NCBI GenBank assembly: GCA_016844945.1
Contig: JAERTJ010000198.1
Location: forward strand, 1-64,000
Reading direction: 5' to 3'
From: Fidelibacterota bacterium
GTDB taxonomy: Bacteria > Fidelibacterota > UBA8477 > JABMPR01
Length of the DNA: 64,000 nt
The notes below the pieces were generated by a model, which saw only the letters and a list, made by a program, of their open reading frames with translations, was not told the DNA's origin and searched no databases. The position numbers and the translations under genes were made by a program. Below, piece by piece: positions 56,201 to 64,000 of this stretch; the stretch's first letter is position 1; each line of letters begins with the position of its first letter.

Positions 56201-59200
56201 TAGCCTTGAAATTACAGCCACAGATACCTCAGGACGAAACTCATCTGCAACCTTCTGGGCATTGATTATGGGAGATCAAATCATCCCGGGAGTGAATTTT
56301 TCAACCACCACCTCAAAGGTTCCATGGTATGTATTGCGCGTACCTCCTGGTGATGGAAGTTCGACCAGCTTGAGTTCAGATCAGACCATTTGTTACACCA
56401 GTAATATCTCCTACTCCATTGATCATGCAGGTCATTCTAACAATACGCTACATACAGGAACTCAACAACACATACTGAGCGCAGCAGGAATCGGTGTCCA
56501 GATAGGAACAATTACAGATATTGGCTTTACAGTTGACATTGGAGCGAATTTCTCGTGGAATCGCACAAATGTTGACATTGATGAGACCTGCGACTGTCTG
56601 ACTACCTCTGAGGGATATGAAACCTCAAGTGATGGTTTGAGCAGTGACGAGGCTACTGTTTTTATCGGAGGGGGATATACGGTAGACCTGGGGATGGCTC
56701 GCAATCTCTCCGTTGACTCGAATGGAGCAGCGGTTATTGAAGAAGTTATCACGATGAATACCACTGGCGTCCATTCAACCTACATTCACAATAAGTATGA
56801 AATTGTAAATGTACTAATGCCTACGTTGTTAGATTTGTTTGAGGATGGTGATAATCCCCAAGCACTTACAGACTATGAATATTGGCAGTATGTTCTTGAT
56901 CTTGATTCGAGTGCCATCGCCAATGCAGAGTTTAATGATAGCTTGGTCCTCGGACCCGATGGAGAGGCCACGGGAAATATATCTTTTGGTGCAGGTTCAT
57001 CCGTGGAATATAGCTACTCTACTGAAGCCACCAGTACAGTTGCTCATACGATGGAGTTTACCGATGCACAGGAATTTTTTCTGGAAACAGGATTTGATTT
57101 ACTGGGTGCTGGTTGGACTCTCAATGTAGGCTATTCAAGGACTTCAACCGATGAAGAAACTCAAAGCAATGAAACAACAAAATCCAGATCCATCGGATTC
57201 GTACTCGATGATGATGACCCAGGTGATGTGTTTGCATTGTCTGTAAAAAGTGATCCCACCTGGGGGATGCCGGTTTTTGAACTGAACGGAGGAGAGACTT
57301 CTTGTCCCTATGAATTAGGCACTTTCCGCCGACAGGTTGCGAATCTTTCTATGGTAGATAATTCATTAAGCAATATACCACCAGACGAACCGGCTGTATT
57401 CACTCTTTTACTGGGAAATGATAGCGATACAGGTGAATCTGACACATACACCTTGAGTGCAGTCAATGAATCAAATCCAGCCTCAGCACAGATTTATACC
57501 ACGGAAAACCTTGCCAATGGTGTGGACTATACTCTGGAAGGAAACGAAAATCTGTCGGTTACTCTCCAGGTTTTCAGAGGTCCGGAGGTGTATGAATATG
57601 ATGACCTGGTGCTGGATTTATCACCTGCATGCGGTGGAGATGATGAAACATCGAGTCAAGTCACTTTTTCAGTCCATTTTGAAGAACCTTGCTCAAAATC
57701 AAACATCGCTGATCCAGAGGACGGTCTGGTGGTGAATGGATCCGCAGTCGGCAATGAATTGCCAGTAATTATAAATGGATATAATTATGACCCGCTTGAC
57801 ACATTCATGACCAGTCTTGAACTACAGTATAGACCGAGTTCGGGTGGAAATTGGTTTCGAGCTGATGTTGTATCAGTTGGTGACATCAGTAATGATCAGG
57901 TGACTTTAAGTTTCAATCATGCACCTGAGATCATTTCAGATGGATACTGGGAACTTCGTTCACAAGCCAGGTGTTCCGGTGGAAAGTATCCTGGGACCTC
58001 AGAAACGATTACCATTCTCATCGATCGATCCGGCCCTCAAGTGTTGGGTTTACCTGAACCAGTTGACGGAATTCTGGAATCAAATGATCTGATCCGTATC
58101 AACTTTGATGAAACGATTAACTGTGATGAGATAATCCAGGCTAATGGCGATATCAGACTGATTAATACAAGTAACAATAATGGAGTGGATTTTGAATATA
58201 GCTGTGGCGAAAATGCCATTATCATTGACCCCTCAGACCCGGATAGGTTTCTGGAAAATTTGATACTCAGAGCAGAAATAAACAATTTGCAGGATATGTA
58301 TGGAAACGTAATTGACGAGTCTATATCCTGGGAGTTCTTCGTGAATCGAAATCCCCTGGAGTGGTTGGGTTCAGATATTACCAATATAGTGCTTGAAGTG
58401 GATGATAGCTTCTCGACAACGCGTCAAATAGTGAATAATGGCGGGTCCAACAGAAGTTGGAGTTTAATCGGGGGAAGGGTAGGTGATACTCCAAGTGGTG
58501 CACCTGAAGACCTACCAGACTGGTTGGAGGTATCTCCCATCGAAGGGATTCTGACTCCAGGGGCTGCTCAGGATATCACCATTTCCATGGTTGATGGTCT
58601 TAGTTATGGTCGAGATTCAACAACCCTTTATGCTGCTGGTACCATGGGAGATGAACCTCTGATAATAGATATTCGGAGATTGTGTCCAGAACCAGAATGG
58701 ACATTTAATCCATCGGATTATCAATACTCCATGAATATTACAGCTAATTTGCTCATTGATGATGGTGTCCTGGATCCCGTCCTCTCAGTGGATGAGTTTG
58801 ATCGCATTGGTGTGTTTGTGGGTAACGAATTGAGAGGAATAGCTGGCGTCACCTATATGGAGGACTTGTCAGAACTATCAAACATCCATCCCTACGAAAT
58901 CTTCCTCACCATTTATAGCAATGTGAGTAGTGGAGAGGAACTATCCTTTAGAGTCTGGGATGCTTCTGAGTGTCGTGAATTAGGTTGGATTGAAGAATTC
59001 TATGTATTCAATGCGAATTCGGTTTATGGAAGTCCGACCAATCCTATGAATATTACGGCTACCAATAAAATCGTTTCAAATATGGCTGTGTCAGACGGAT
59101 GGTCGTGGATATCACTGAACCTTGAAGCAGATGATATGTCCACAAATGCAGTGACCCAGTTCATGCAATTGAGCAATAATGATCTTATTAAAGATCAAAA

Positions 59201-60287
59201 TTCATTCTCAATGTATGTAGAAGGCTTTGGGTGGGTAGGTACCCTGGATTCAATTCGAAATGAGAGTATGTACCAATTCAAACTCGCTGAGCCAGACTCG
59301 TTGCTTTTTGTCGGCTATGCAAAGGATCCTGAATTAAATGCAATCTCAATCAGCAGCGGCTGGAACTGGATTGGTTATATCCCTCAATCCAGCTATCCGG
59401 TTAACGATGCTCTCGCATCCTTGTCTTCCAGTACAGGGGATTTGATTAAAAGTCAATTCGCTTATGCCCAATTTGTAGAAGGGCTTGGCTGGATAGGTAA
59501 CTTGACCTATATGGAACCCGAATTGGGCTACGTGTTGAAATCAACGGATGCCGGAGAACTAATCTACCCCTTTTATGATGAGGAATCCTCAAGAACCCTG
59601 GCAAAACAGAACTTCGAGCCCCAACTGGTGGAAACTTCTCCTGAATGGACCGTCAACCCGCGGGATTATGAGTTCAATATGAACATTACTGGACTCCTGT
59701 TCACCCATGATTCTGTATCCCAGGATGGATATGATATGATTGGAGCCTTTGTGGGAGATGAGTGCCGCGGTGTGGCACAACCCGTCTTTTTTGAAGCACT
59801 GGACCAACATATGGTCTTTATGAACGTCTATGGCAATGCTGAAGAGGACGACCCCGTCTTTTTCAAAGCCTATGATGCCAGTGCCGATGAGGAACTCTAT
59901 GTGGAAGAATCTGTGGAATTCATTCCTAATGATATCCAGGGCACCATTGATGAACCCTTTGTCTGGGGTGCCAGATATCTGGGTATCGGAGATAGAGGCT
60001 ATATCCCTGAGGAATTCAGCCTGAGCCAGAATTTCCCAAATCCATTTAACCCAATCACAACAATGGGTTTTGGATTACCAGAGGATAGTCATGTAACCAT
60101 TCGGATCTATAACCTTTTGGGTCAGGAAATTCGTACCCTGGTCGATACCGATTTCACAGCAGGCTATCGTTTTGTGGAATGGAATAGTCTGGATGATCAT
60201 GGACGACTCATGACATCAGGAATTTATCTGGTGGTCATGGAAAGTGGGTCTTATCGCAAAGTACACAAGATATTGATGCTTAAATAA
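53262..60287 (+). CDS. Giant surface mosaic protein: LamG, Ig-like and CRGV domains with sorting signal
   Basis: The 2341-residue protein has a signal peptide ending near GLALTQ. In order: a Fn3-like module (about 90-170), two LamG/concanavalin-like jelly rolls (about 205-385 and 455-655, each with an EGLVAYWKFD or EGLENYWRFN ending), and regulatory-like beta modules (about 700-900). A long Ser/Thr-rich beta region follows, then an Ig-like bacterial module near 1585-1690. Two copies of a CRGV-type domain (58692-59056 and about 59640-59980, versions ELRGIA and ECRGVA) flank a pair of GWSWI/GWNWIGY repeats. The NFPNPFNPITTMGF sorting domain ends HKILMLK. It resembles a large adhesin or glycan-binding surface protein. 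No hydrolase motif was found. Confidence 0.82.
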   Translation: MKHFKHRSFFFLILGLIPGLALTQLCEPIYSVHKQTRTYAPEGQMTSTLYNTITIVGQPLITSTSTNYSQYSTTVGFFADYLTEPKAPLVRASDGDYQDKIYLEWDIEGDRTGPPITSNQVTVYRNGQTLTTLPISQTDYQDFNVFPGMSYNYGVSVENEMGESQIDDDAGFLNPNGMITGHIETPSGNPVPETKVMLTPNLGRSAYFERSQRSYVYWFDDTLNTHRQFEGLEQDYTIETWFRSNEIRKQVLFAAVDSASINHYITLRITPEGTIKWIHQPIAGENPTTITTSDSYVGPGQDWHHLAVVYEDSTHSMRMYIDGFLVGEEMTSAGIADKVEIVLGKKGPREPIYYLSGRLDDFRIWSLPRSWDDLRNMMDITLSGDEEGLVAYWKFDEADGETVFDLTSSNLDGATCNMERDNFRAPVYLGAISNDDGNYVIQGIYYDEGKSFNVTPSLASPIGRSLRFDGLDDYIQFSNEVVDLSSSFTIEGWLKTESQSNLSILTAVDPVDYAHQLSIGITDGNLRVSHFTRLLTTDLPDNEKLNDNLWHHFAVTSDSERYRIYLDGVDKGSRGILENTQESSELSIAKVSEQQGSNYYLGNLDEFRFWNTNRSVDEINGTMNQVLDGDEEGLENYWRFNDGKDNLVSDATGRMTGTIVGSLNSDINEMWSKDIPLNEYFHHTYEPESRAVALNSSNTAVNAVDFTDNSMIPVSGYVRYANSSCFQEGVEILLNGEHLIPPPYTDGTGKFVLDLEPGRIGDVISCSFEDHEFGPPRIELPMIVQPISNLFFDDLKTFDLTGVVAGGTCKYGLYSSGDSISITLESVDGCFKKTIVPDTTNGEYEFSDLPPTIYNISVYHSDLDIVFEADTVSLESSNRTKDFIYHSPLQIEFTGLPQTEVESDDYPLVLSQGSFYTAFFEVFEAYGSNHCLIDTFHLDITDNISDTSYSANLAGSEPGWIQFTGNQVNLLSGGDYPFQNSLEITATDTSGRNSSATFWALIMGDQIIPGVNFSTTTSKVPWYVLRVPPGDGSSTSLSSDQTICYTSNISYSIDHAGHSNNTLHTGTQQHILSAAGIGVQIGTITDIGFTVDIGANFSWNRTNVDIDETCDCLTTSEGYETSSDGLSSDEATVFIGGGYTVDLGMARNLSVDSNGAAVIEEVITMNTTGVHSTYIHNKYEIVNVLMPTLLDLFEDGDNPQALTDYEYWQYVLDLDSSAIANAEFNDSLVLGPDGEATGNISFGAGSSVEYSYSTEATSTVAHTMEFTDAQEFFLETGFDLLGAGWTLNVGYSRTSTDEETQSNETTKSRSIGFVLDDDDPGDVFALSVKSDPTWGMPVFELNGGETSCPYELGTFRRQVANLSMVDNSLSNIPPDEPAVFTLLLGNDSDTGESDTYTLSAVNESNPASAQIYTTENLANGVDYTLEGNENLSVTLQVFRGPEVYEYDDLVLDLSPACGGDDETSSQVTFSVHFEEPCSKSNIADPEDGLVVNGSAVGNELPVIINGYNYDPLDTFMTSLELQYRPSSGGNWFRADVVSVGDISNDQVTLSFNHAPEIISDGYWELRSQARCSGGKYPGTSETITILIDRSGPQVLGLPEPVDGILESNDLIRINFDETINCDEIIQANGDIRLINTSNNNGVDFEYSCGENAIIIDPSDPDRFLENLILRAEINNLQDMYGNVIDESISWEFFVNRNPLEWLGSDITNIVLEVDDSFSTTRQIVNNGGSNRSWSLIGGRVGDTPSGAPEDLPDWLEVSPIEGILTPGAAQDITISMVDGLSYGRDSTTLYAAGTMGDEPLIIDIRRLCPEPEWTFNPSDYQYSMNITANLLIDDGVLDPVLSVDEFDRIGVFVGNELRGIAGVTYMEDLSELSNIHPYEIFLTIYSNVSSGEELSFRVWDASECRELGWIEEFYVFNANSVYGSPTNPMNITATNKIVSNMAVSDGWSWISLNLEADDMSTNAVTQFMQLSNNDLIKDQNSFSMYVEGFGWVGTLDSIRNESMYQFKLAEPDSLLFVGYAKDPELNAISISSGWNWIGYIPQSSYPVNDALASLSSSTGDLIKSQFAYAQFVEGLGWIGNLTYMEPELGYVLKSTDAGELIYPFYDEESSRTLAKQNFEPQLVETSPEWTVNPRDYEFNMNITGLLFTHDSVSQDGYDMIGAFVGDECRGVAQPVFFEALDQHMVFMNVYGNAEEDDPVFFKAYDASADEELYVEESVEFIPNDIQGTIDEPFVWGARYLGIGDRGYIPEEFSLSQNFPNPFNPITTMGFGLPEDSHVTIRIYNLLGQEIRTLVDTDFTAGYRFVEWNSLDDHGRLMTSGIYLVVMESGSYRKVHKILMLK

Positions 60288-60341
60288 GATCCAGGTCCTT
60301 CACATCGATGATAAATATGGATACATCACTCCAAAAAAGTA

Positions 60342-60375
60342 CTCGGGTCAGGATTGATACAAACTCTGACCCGAG
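60342..60375. repeat. 10-bp perfect hairpin between the two giant genes
   Basis: CTCGGGTCAG (60342-60351) pairs exactly with CTGACCCGAG (60366-60375) over a 14-base loop. On the plus strand no T-run follows, but on the minus strand TACTTTTTT comes directly after the stem. On the plus strand it may be a processing site or leader structure 30 bp before the next start. Confidence 0.65.
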
Positions 60376-60405
60376 ATACAGATATAAACATGAGATGAGG
60401 AAGAC

Positions 60406-63400
60406 ATGAGATTGTTTCGAAAATTTCCCGTCATAGTAATCATCCTGTTGATTTTAATGTTGAGACCTGGGTATACCAGGGAGGTCCCAGACTGGGCAGT
60501 AAATCCTGCAGATTTTCAGAATTCTGTCAATCTCACCGCTCAACTGTTTGTCGATTATGTTTCAAGCACCAATCCAGCCGACCAAATTGCAGCATTCGTA
60601 GGTGAGGAATGCCGGGGCGTAGTAACATCTGCGACGATGGGTGAACAACAGTTGTTCTTTTTAACCGCCTATTCCAATATTAACGCCGAAAATATGAGCT
60701 TGAAGGCTTATATATCGGATCTGGATAGCATTGTGATGCTCAACGAATCTCTGGAATTTGTGGTTGGAGTTGAGTATGGAAACCCACTGGATCCCGTAGA
60801 ATTGAATGCAATCATTCTCTTCGATCACCCCCCCTTAGTATCAGGTCTGCAGGATCAAACCATTGAAATTGGTGGATCCTTCAGTACGCTCAACCTGGAC
60901 AATTATCTCACCGAGTTGGATGGGGATGAGGTTACCTGGAACAACTCAGAAACCGAACATATAGAAGTCGCTTTAGATACTGAAAATGTAGCAACCTTCA
61001 CCGTTTTACACACTGGGTGGGTGGGAAGTGAAACCATTCGTTTTACTGCCACAGATGTCACGGAATCCACTCTGGTTGGTGAGGATTCCCTAACTCTGAC
61101 TGTTTTACCCGAGGATCATCCACCAGAGCTAACATCGATCCCAAACCAGACTATTGGACAGGGAGGAACGTTTGCTCCAATTCAACTTGAGAGCTACCTG
61201 ACTGAGGAAGATGGTGATACCATCTCCTGGTCAATGGTTTTTGAAGAGCGATCAGAGACACATCCATTGCCAGGTTGGTCCTTTGAACCCTCAAACTTTT
61301 CAAGCACCATGAATATCACGGCGACCGTCAGAACCAGGGGCAAACCGATTAGATCAGACAATTACTCATTGGCTGTCTTTGTGGGGGATGAGTGTCGTGG
61401 TGTTGTGAATCCACAGTTTTTCAATGAATCCGGGATATTCTTCCTCACTGCCTATGCCAGTACGGACCATGAGATCCTTCGTTTTCGGCTTTATGATGGT
61501 ACTGAAATGCTCAATTTGCCGGTTCTCGAAAATATTGTGTTTGAATCGGGTACTTCACTGGGAACACCTGCATCACCTGTTTCACTACAGGCAGGTTATG
61601 TAATTGCTCAAATTGGTCCTGACCATCGTGTCAATTTATCTGTCGTTGATCCGCTCTGGAACGGCAGTGAAAGTATTCGCTTCTACGCCAGGGATGTTGG
61701 CACGCTTAATGAATATAGTGATTCCACATTGGTCAATTTTACTGTCCTCCCTGATCATACCCCGCTGGTTTTTGGTATACCAGGTCAATCCATTGAACGA
61801 GGAGAGGATTTCGCCAGTTTCGATCTGGATGAATATCTTACAGAATTGGATGGTGATGAAATTTCCTGGTCAGTCTCAGGCAACAATGAGCTACAAGTGA
61901 ATATTGATGCAGAGCATGTCGCGTCCATTGTTCAGCATGGTGGGGACTGGATAGGGTCTGAATCACTCATATTCACGGTCACCGATGAGGGTCCTAATTT
62001 CTTTAATAGCTCGGATACCGCTCTATTTACCATACTTCCCATCGATCATGCACCTCTTGTAGGTGAGATTCCTGATCAAACCATTGGGAGTGGCGGCAGT
62101 TTCATTCCCGTTGTTCTGGATGAATACCTTACTGAGATCGATGGTCATGACATTCAGTGGACCTATATCCAGGGTGAACCCATTCAGACTGATCCTGATC
62201 CTATGTGGACTGTGAACCCTGCTGATTTTGAGTTCAACATGACTCTGACGAGTATGTTAAGTAGCAGGGGGCTACTAGTAAACCATGCGAATTATACGCT
62301 GGGTGCATTCTCAGGGGAGACATGCCGGGGTGTGGCAAATCCGATTTCATTTGAAGATGATTGGTTGTTTTTTATCACGATCTATGCGAATTCAGATGGA
62401 GAAGAAATTACATTTCGTCTTTTTGATAGAGAGCTTGAAATCAATGTTCCAGTAGTAGAGCGAACTCATTTTGAAGCTTCTAACACCATAGGTACACCTG
62501 CATCACCCTATCTAATGAATGCCGGTTTCCTCCAGATCCTCATTGATTCAAACAATACCGCCAGTATTTCTGCTATGGATCAAACATGGTCTGGTGCAGA
62601 AGAAATCATCTTTCGTGCAGAGGATATGAGGACAGAGAATCAATATGCTGGCTCCACAGCCGTTCAATTTACTATTCTAGAGGATCATGTACCCCTGGTC
62701 TATGGTATCCCTGACCAATTATTGCCCTTTGGCGCTGACTTTCAGAGTTTTGACCTGGATGACTATCTAACTGAATTGGATGGGGATGAGGTCATCTGGT
62801 CAGTCTCAGGACAGCAATATCATACCGTCAACATAGACAATGAAAACCTGGTAACATTCATTCCTCAGGGAGATGACTGGTCAGGATCTGAAACCCTTAT
62901 CTTCGAGGTAAGCGATGTAAATCCCAACGCTTTCAGTAGTCGTGACACGGTTCTCCTGAGGATAATGCCCCCTGATTTTCCACCACAGCTGGAACCAATT
63001 CCAGATCAGACCATTGGGCTGGGTGGAAGTTTTCAAACCATGAATCTTTTGGATTATCTGATAAATACGGATGGAGATCCCGTTAGCTGGTCCTTTGATT
63101 ATCCCAGAGCAGAGAATCCTATCTCTGATCCAGGTTGGGGCACTACTACAAGTGAGTATGAGTTTAACATGTCTCTTACAGCAGAGCTAAGCCTGCGTGG
63201 CGAGCACTCATCAAATCCACTCAATACTCTGGCTGCATTTTCAGATGGTGAATGTCGTGGTGTTGCCCAACCTGTTACAACAGGGGAGCGTCCACTTTAT
63301 TTTCTCACCATTTATGGGAATGCTCAAGGTGAGCAGATGGAATTTCGAGTGTTTGATCAAACCCGGATGGATACCCTCACTGTTCACCAGGATTTACAGT

Positions 63401-64000
63401 TTGAGAACAATGCCATTATTGGTTCACCTACAAATCCAGAACGGCTTGTCGCTCAGAACATATCGATTGAGTTTATAAGTGATCACGAGATTCAGCCATC
63501 GGCTGCAAATCCCCTATGGACCGGTACTGAAGTCGTTACCATCTATGTAACGGACGAGAACACCATCGAAGCATATTCTGATTCATCAACTATCCGATTT
63601 ACTGTCCTCTCAGAGCAAACTCCCAATGTTTCCGAAATACCAGATCAGAGAGTTATGGAAGGAGAAAGCTTTGAATCTATAGCTTTAGAAGAATACCTCC
63701 AATATCCTGAACCTGAGGAAGTTAACTGGAGTGTGTCAGGTGGCATTGAATTGAATTTCAGTATCAGTGAAAATCGGCTACTCAATGTGGATATCCCGGA
63801 CAGCAACTGGTATGGCGAAGAAACAATTGAGTTGATGGCTAGTAATGTTGCCGATCCAGATTTATATCATCGGCAGTCAATTCAGTTTGCCGTTCAGGCT
63901 ATAAATGATAGACCCGTAGTAGCATCCCAAACTTATGAATTGGATGAAGATAATTCCATTGAAATTAGCCTGACAGCAACAGATGCAGATAGTGATTCTC
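60406..64000 (+). CDS. Giant secreted repeat protein, C-terminus beyond window (alternating Ig-like and CRGV modules)
   Basis: ATG 60406 opens a frame that stays open to the window end (1198 codons). A signal peptide (MRLFRKFPVIVIILLILML) is followed by one CRGV-type domain (from 60487). Alternating modules follow. Type A is an uninterrupted Ig-like unit starting at 60850, 61780, 62710 and 63640. Type B starts at 61141, 62071 and 63001. In type B the same Ig-like fold (IPDQTI, GGSF, YLTE-DGD, then W-GSE-I-F-A-D) is interrupted by a CRGV domain (from 61270, 62200 and 63130). The period is exactly 930 bp. A further cadherin-like unit begins near 63900. An adhesin or surface-scaffold role is likely. 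The substrate is unknown. Confidence 0.85.
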   Translation, partial: MRLFRKFPVIVIILLILMLRPGYTREVPDWAVNPADFQNSVNLTAQLFVDYVSSTNPADQIAAFVGEECRGVVTSATMGEQQLFFLTAYSNINAENMSLKAYISDLDSIVMLNESLEFVVGVEYGNPLDPVELNAIILFDHPPLVSGLQDQTIEIGGSFSTLNLDNYLTELDGDEVTWNNSETEHIEVALDTENVATFTVLHTGWVGSETIRFTATDVTESTLVGEDSLTLTVLPEDHPPELTSIPNQTIGQGGTFAPIQLESYLTEEDGDTISWSMVFEERSETHPLPGWSFEPSNFSSTMNITATVRTRGKPIRSDNYSLAVFVGDECRGVVNPQFFNESGIFFLTAYASTDHEILRFRLYDGTEMLNLPVLENIVFESGTSLGTPASPVSLQAGYVIAQIGPDHRVNLSVVDPLWNGSESIRFYARDVGTLNEYSDSTLVNFTVLPDHTPLVFGIPGQSIERGEDFASFDLDEYLTELDGDEISWSVSGNNELQVNIDAEHVASIVQHGGDWIGSESLIFTVTDEGPNFFNSSDTALFTILPIDHAPLVGEIPDQTIGSGGSFIPVVLDEYLTEIDGHDIQWTYIQGEPIQTDPDPMWTVNPADFEFNMTLTSMLSSRGLLVNHANYTLGAFSGETCRGVANPISFEDDWLFFITIYANSDGEEITFRLFDRELEINVPVVERTHFEASNTIGTPASPYLMNAGFLQILIDSNNTASISAMDQTWSGAEEIIFRAEDMRTENQYAGSTAVQFTILEDHVPLVYGIPDQLLPFGADFQSFDLDDYLTELDGDEVIWSVSGQQYHTVNIDNENLVTFIPQGDDWSGSETLIFEVSDVNPNAFSSRDTVLLRIMPPDFPPQLEPIPDQTIGLGGSFQTMNLLDYLINTDGDPVSWSFDYPRAENPISDPGWGTTTSEYEFNMSLTAELSLRGEHSSNPLNTLAAFSDGECRGVAQPVTTGERPLYFLTIYGNAQGEQMEFRVFDQTRMDTLTVHQDLQFENNAIIGSPTNPERLVAQNISIEFISDHEIQPSAANPLWTGTEVVTIYVTDENTIEAYSDSSTIRFTVLSEQTPNVSEIPDQRVMEGESFESIALEEYLQYPEPEEVNWSVSGGIELNFSISENRLLNVDIPDSNWYGEETIELMASNVADPDLYHRQSIQFAVQAINDRPVVASQTYELDEDNSIEISLTATDADSDS

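Noticed and set aside
1-64000. CRISPR array, transposase, prophage, tRNA or rRNA
   Set aside because: No regularly spaced short repeats, no transposase or integrase motifs and no cloverleaf or rRNA-like stretches were seen on either strand.

Overview
The window is a beta-glucan utilisation locus from an FCB-group bacterium. Candidates include Neomarinimicrobiota (Marinimicrobia), Ignavibacteriota, Calditrichota and Fibrobacterota. The evidence is the C-terminal sorting domains with an N(Y/F)PNPFNP core on many secreted proteins, a PorV/PorQ-like protein, a TonB-dependent receptor with an N-terminal carboxypeptidase-regulatory domain, and lichenases of the circularly permuted Fibrobacter type. 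The phylum cannot be fixed from this sequence alone. I saw no rRNA, tRNA, CRISPR array, transposase or phage module.

Left block (1-12757, all minus strand). This reads as one operon, in transcription order: GH3 lipoprotein, GH2-type TIM-barrel lipoprotein, GH16 laminarinase, GPH symporter with an extra periplasmic domain, GH30, GH149-type beta-1,3-oligoglucan phosphorylase, GH17, and a secreted binding protein cut by the window edge. Together they suit laminarin-like beta-1,3/1,6-glucan. The surface and periplasmic enzymes shorten the chains, the symporter imports the products, and the phosphorylase cleaves them in the cytoplasm.

Control block (13137-17419, plus strand, divergent). A membrane-anchored solute-binding protein, a histidine kinase and an NtrC-type sigma-54 activator overlap or abut. 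A near-consensus sigma-54 promoter lies in the divergent intergenic region and faces the GH3 operon. This gives a complete candidate circuit from sugar to binding protein, kinase, activator and glucanase operon.

Right block (17746-45365, plus strand). It begins with an SSS symporter, a secreted multi-CBM protein, a perfect terminator hairpin, a TonB receptor without SusD, a 1164-residue secreted protein, a PorV-like barrel and a SurA-like lipoprotein. Two circularly permuted GH16 lichenases, a GH16 laminarinase-type lipoprotein and a GH5-CBM6 enzyme follow. An HlyD-like/VTC/DUF4956 trio comes next, then GH2, a second SSS symporter and a GH94 cellobiose phosphorylase. This half looks adapted to mixed-linkage beta-1,3-1,4-glucan, with beta-1,4 disaccharides split by phosphorolysis.

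Far right (45366-64000). A MacB-type efflux operon (membrane-fusion protein, ATPase, permease) lies behind a second sigma-54-like promoter with a perfect dyad upstream and a strong terminator at its end. Then come a tail-fibre-like secreted protein, a 2341-residue surface mosaic protein, and a giant repeat protein open at the window end. The last is built from alternating Ig-like modules with an exact 930-bp period. Every second Ig-like module is interrupted by a domain carrying a CRGV motif.
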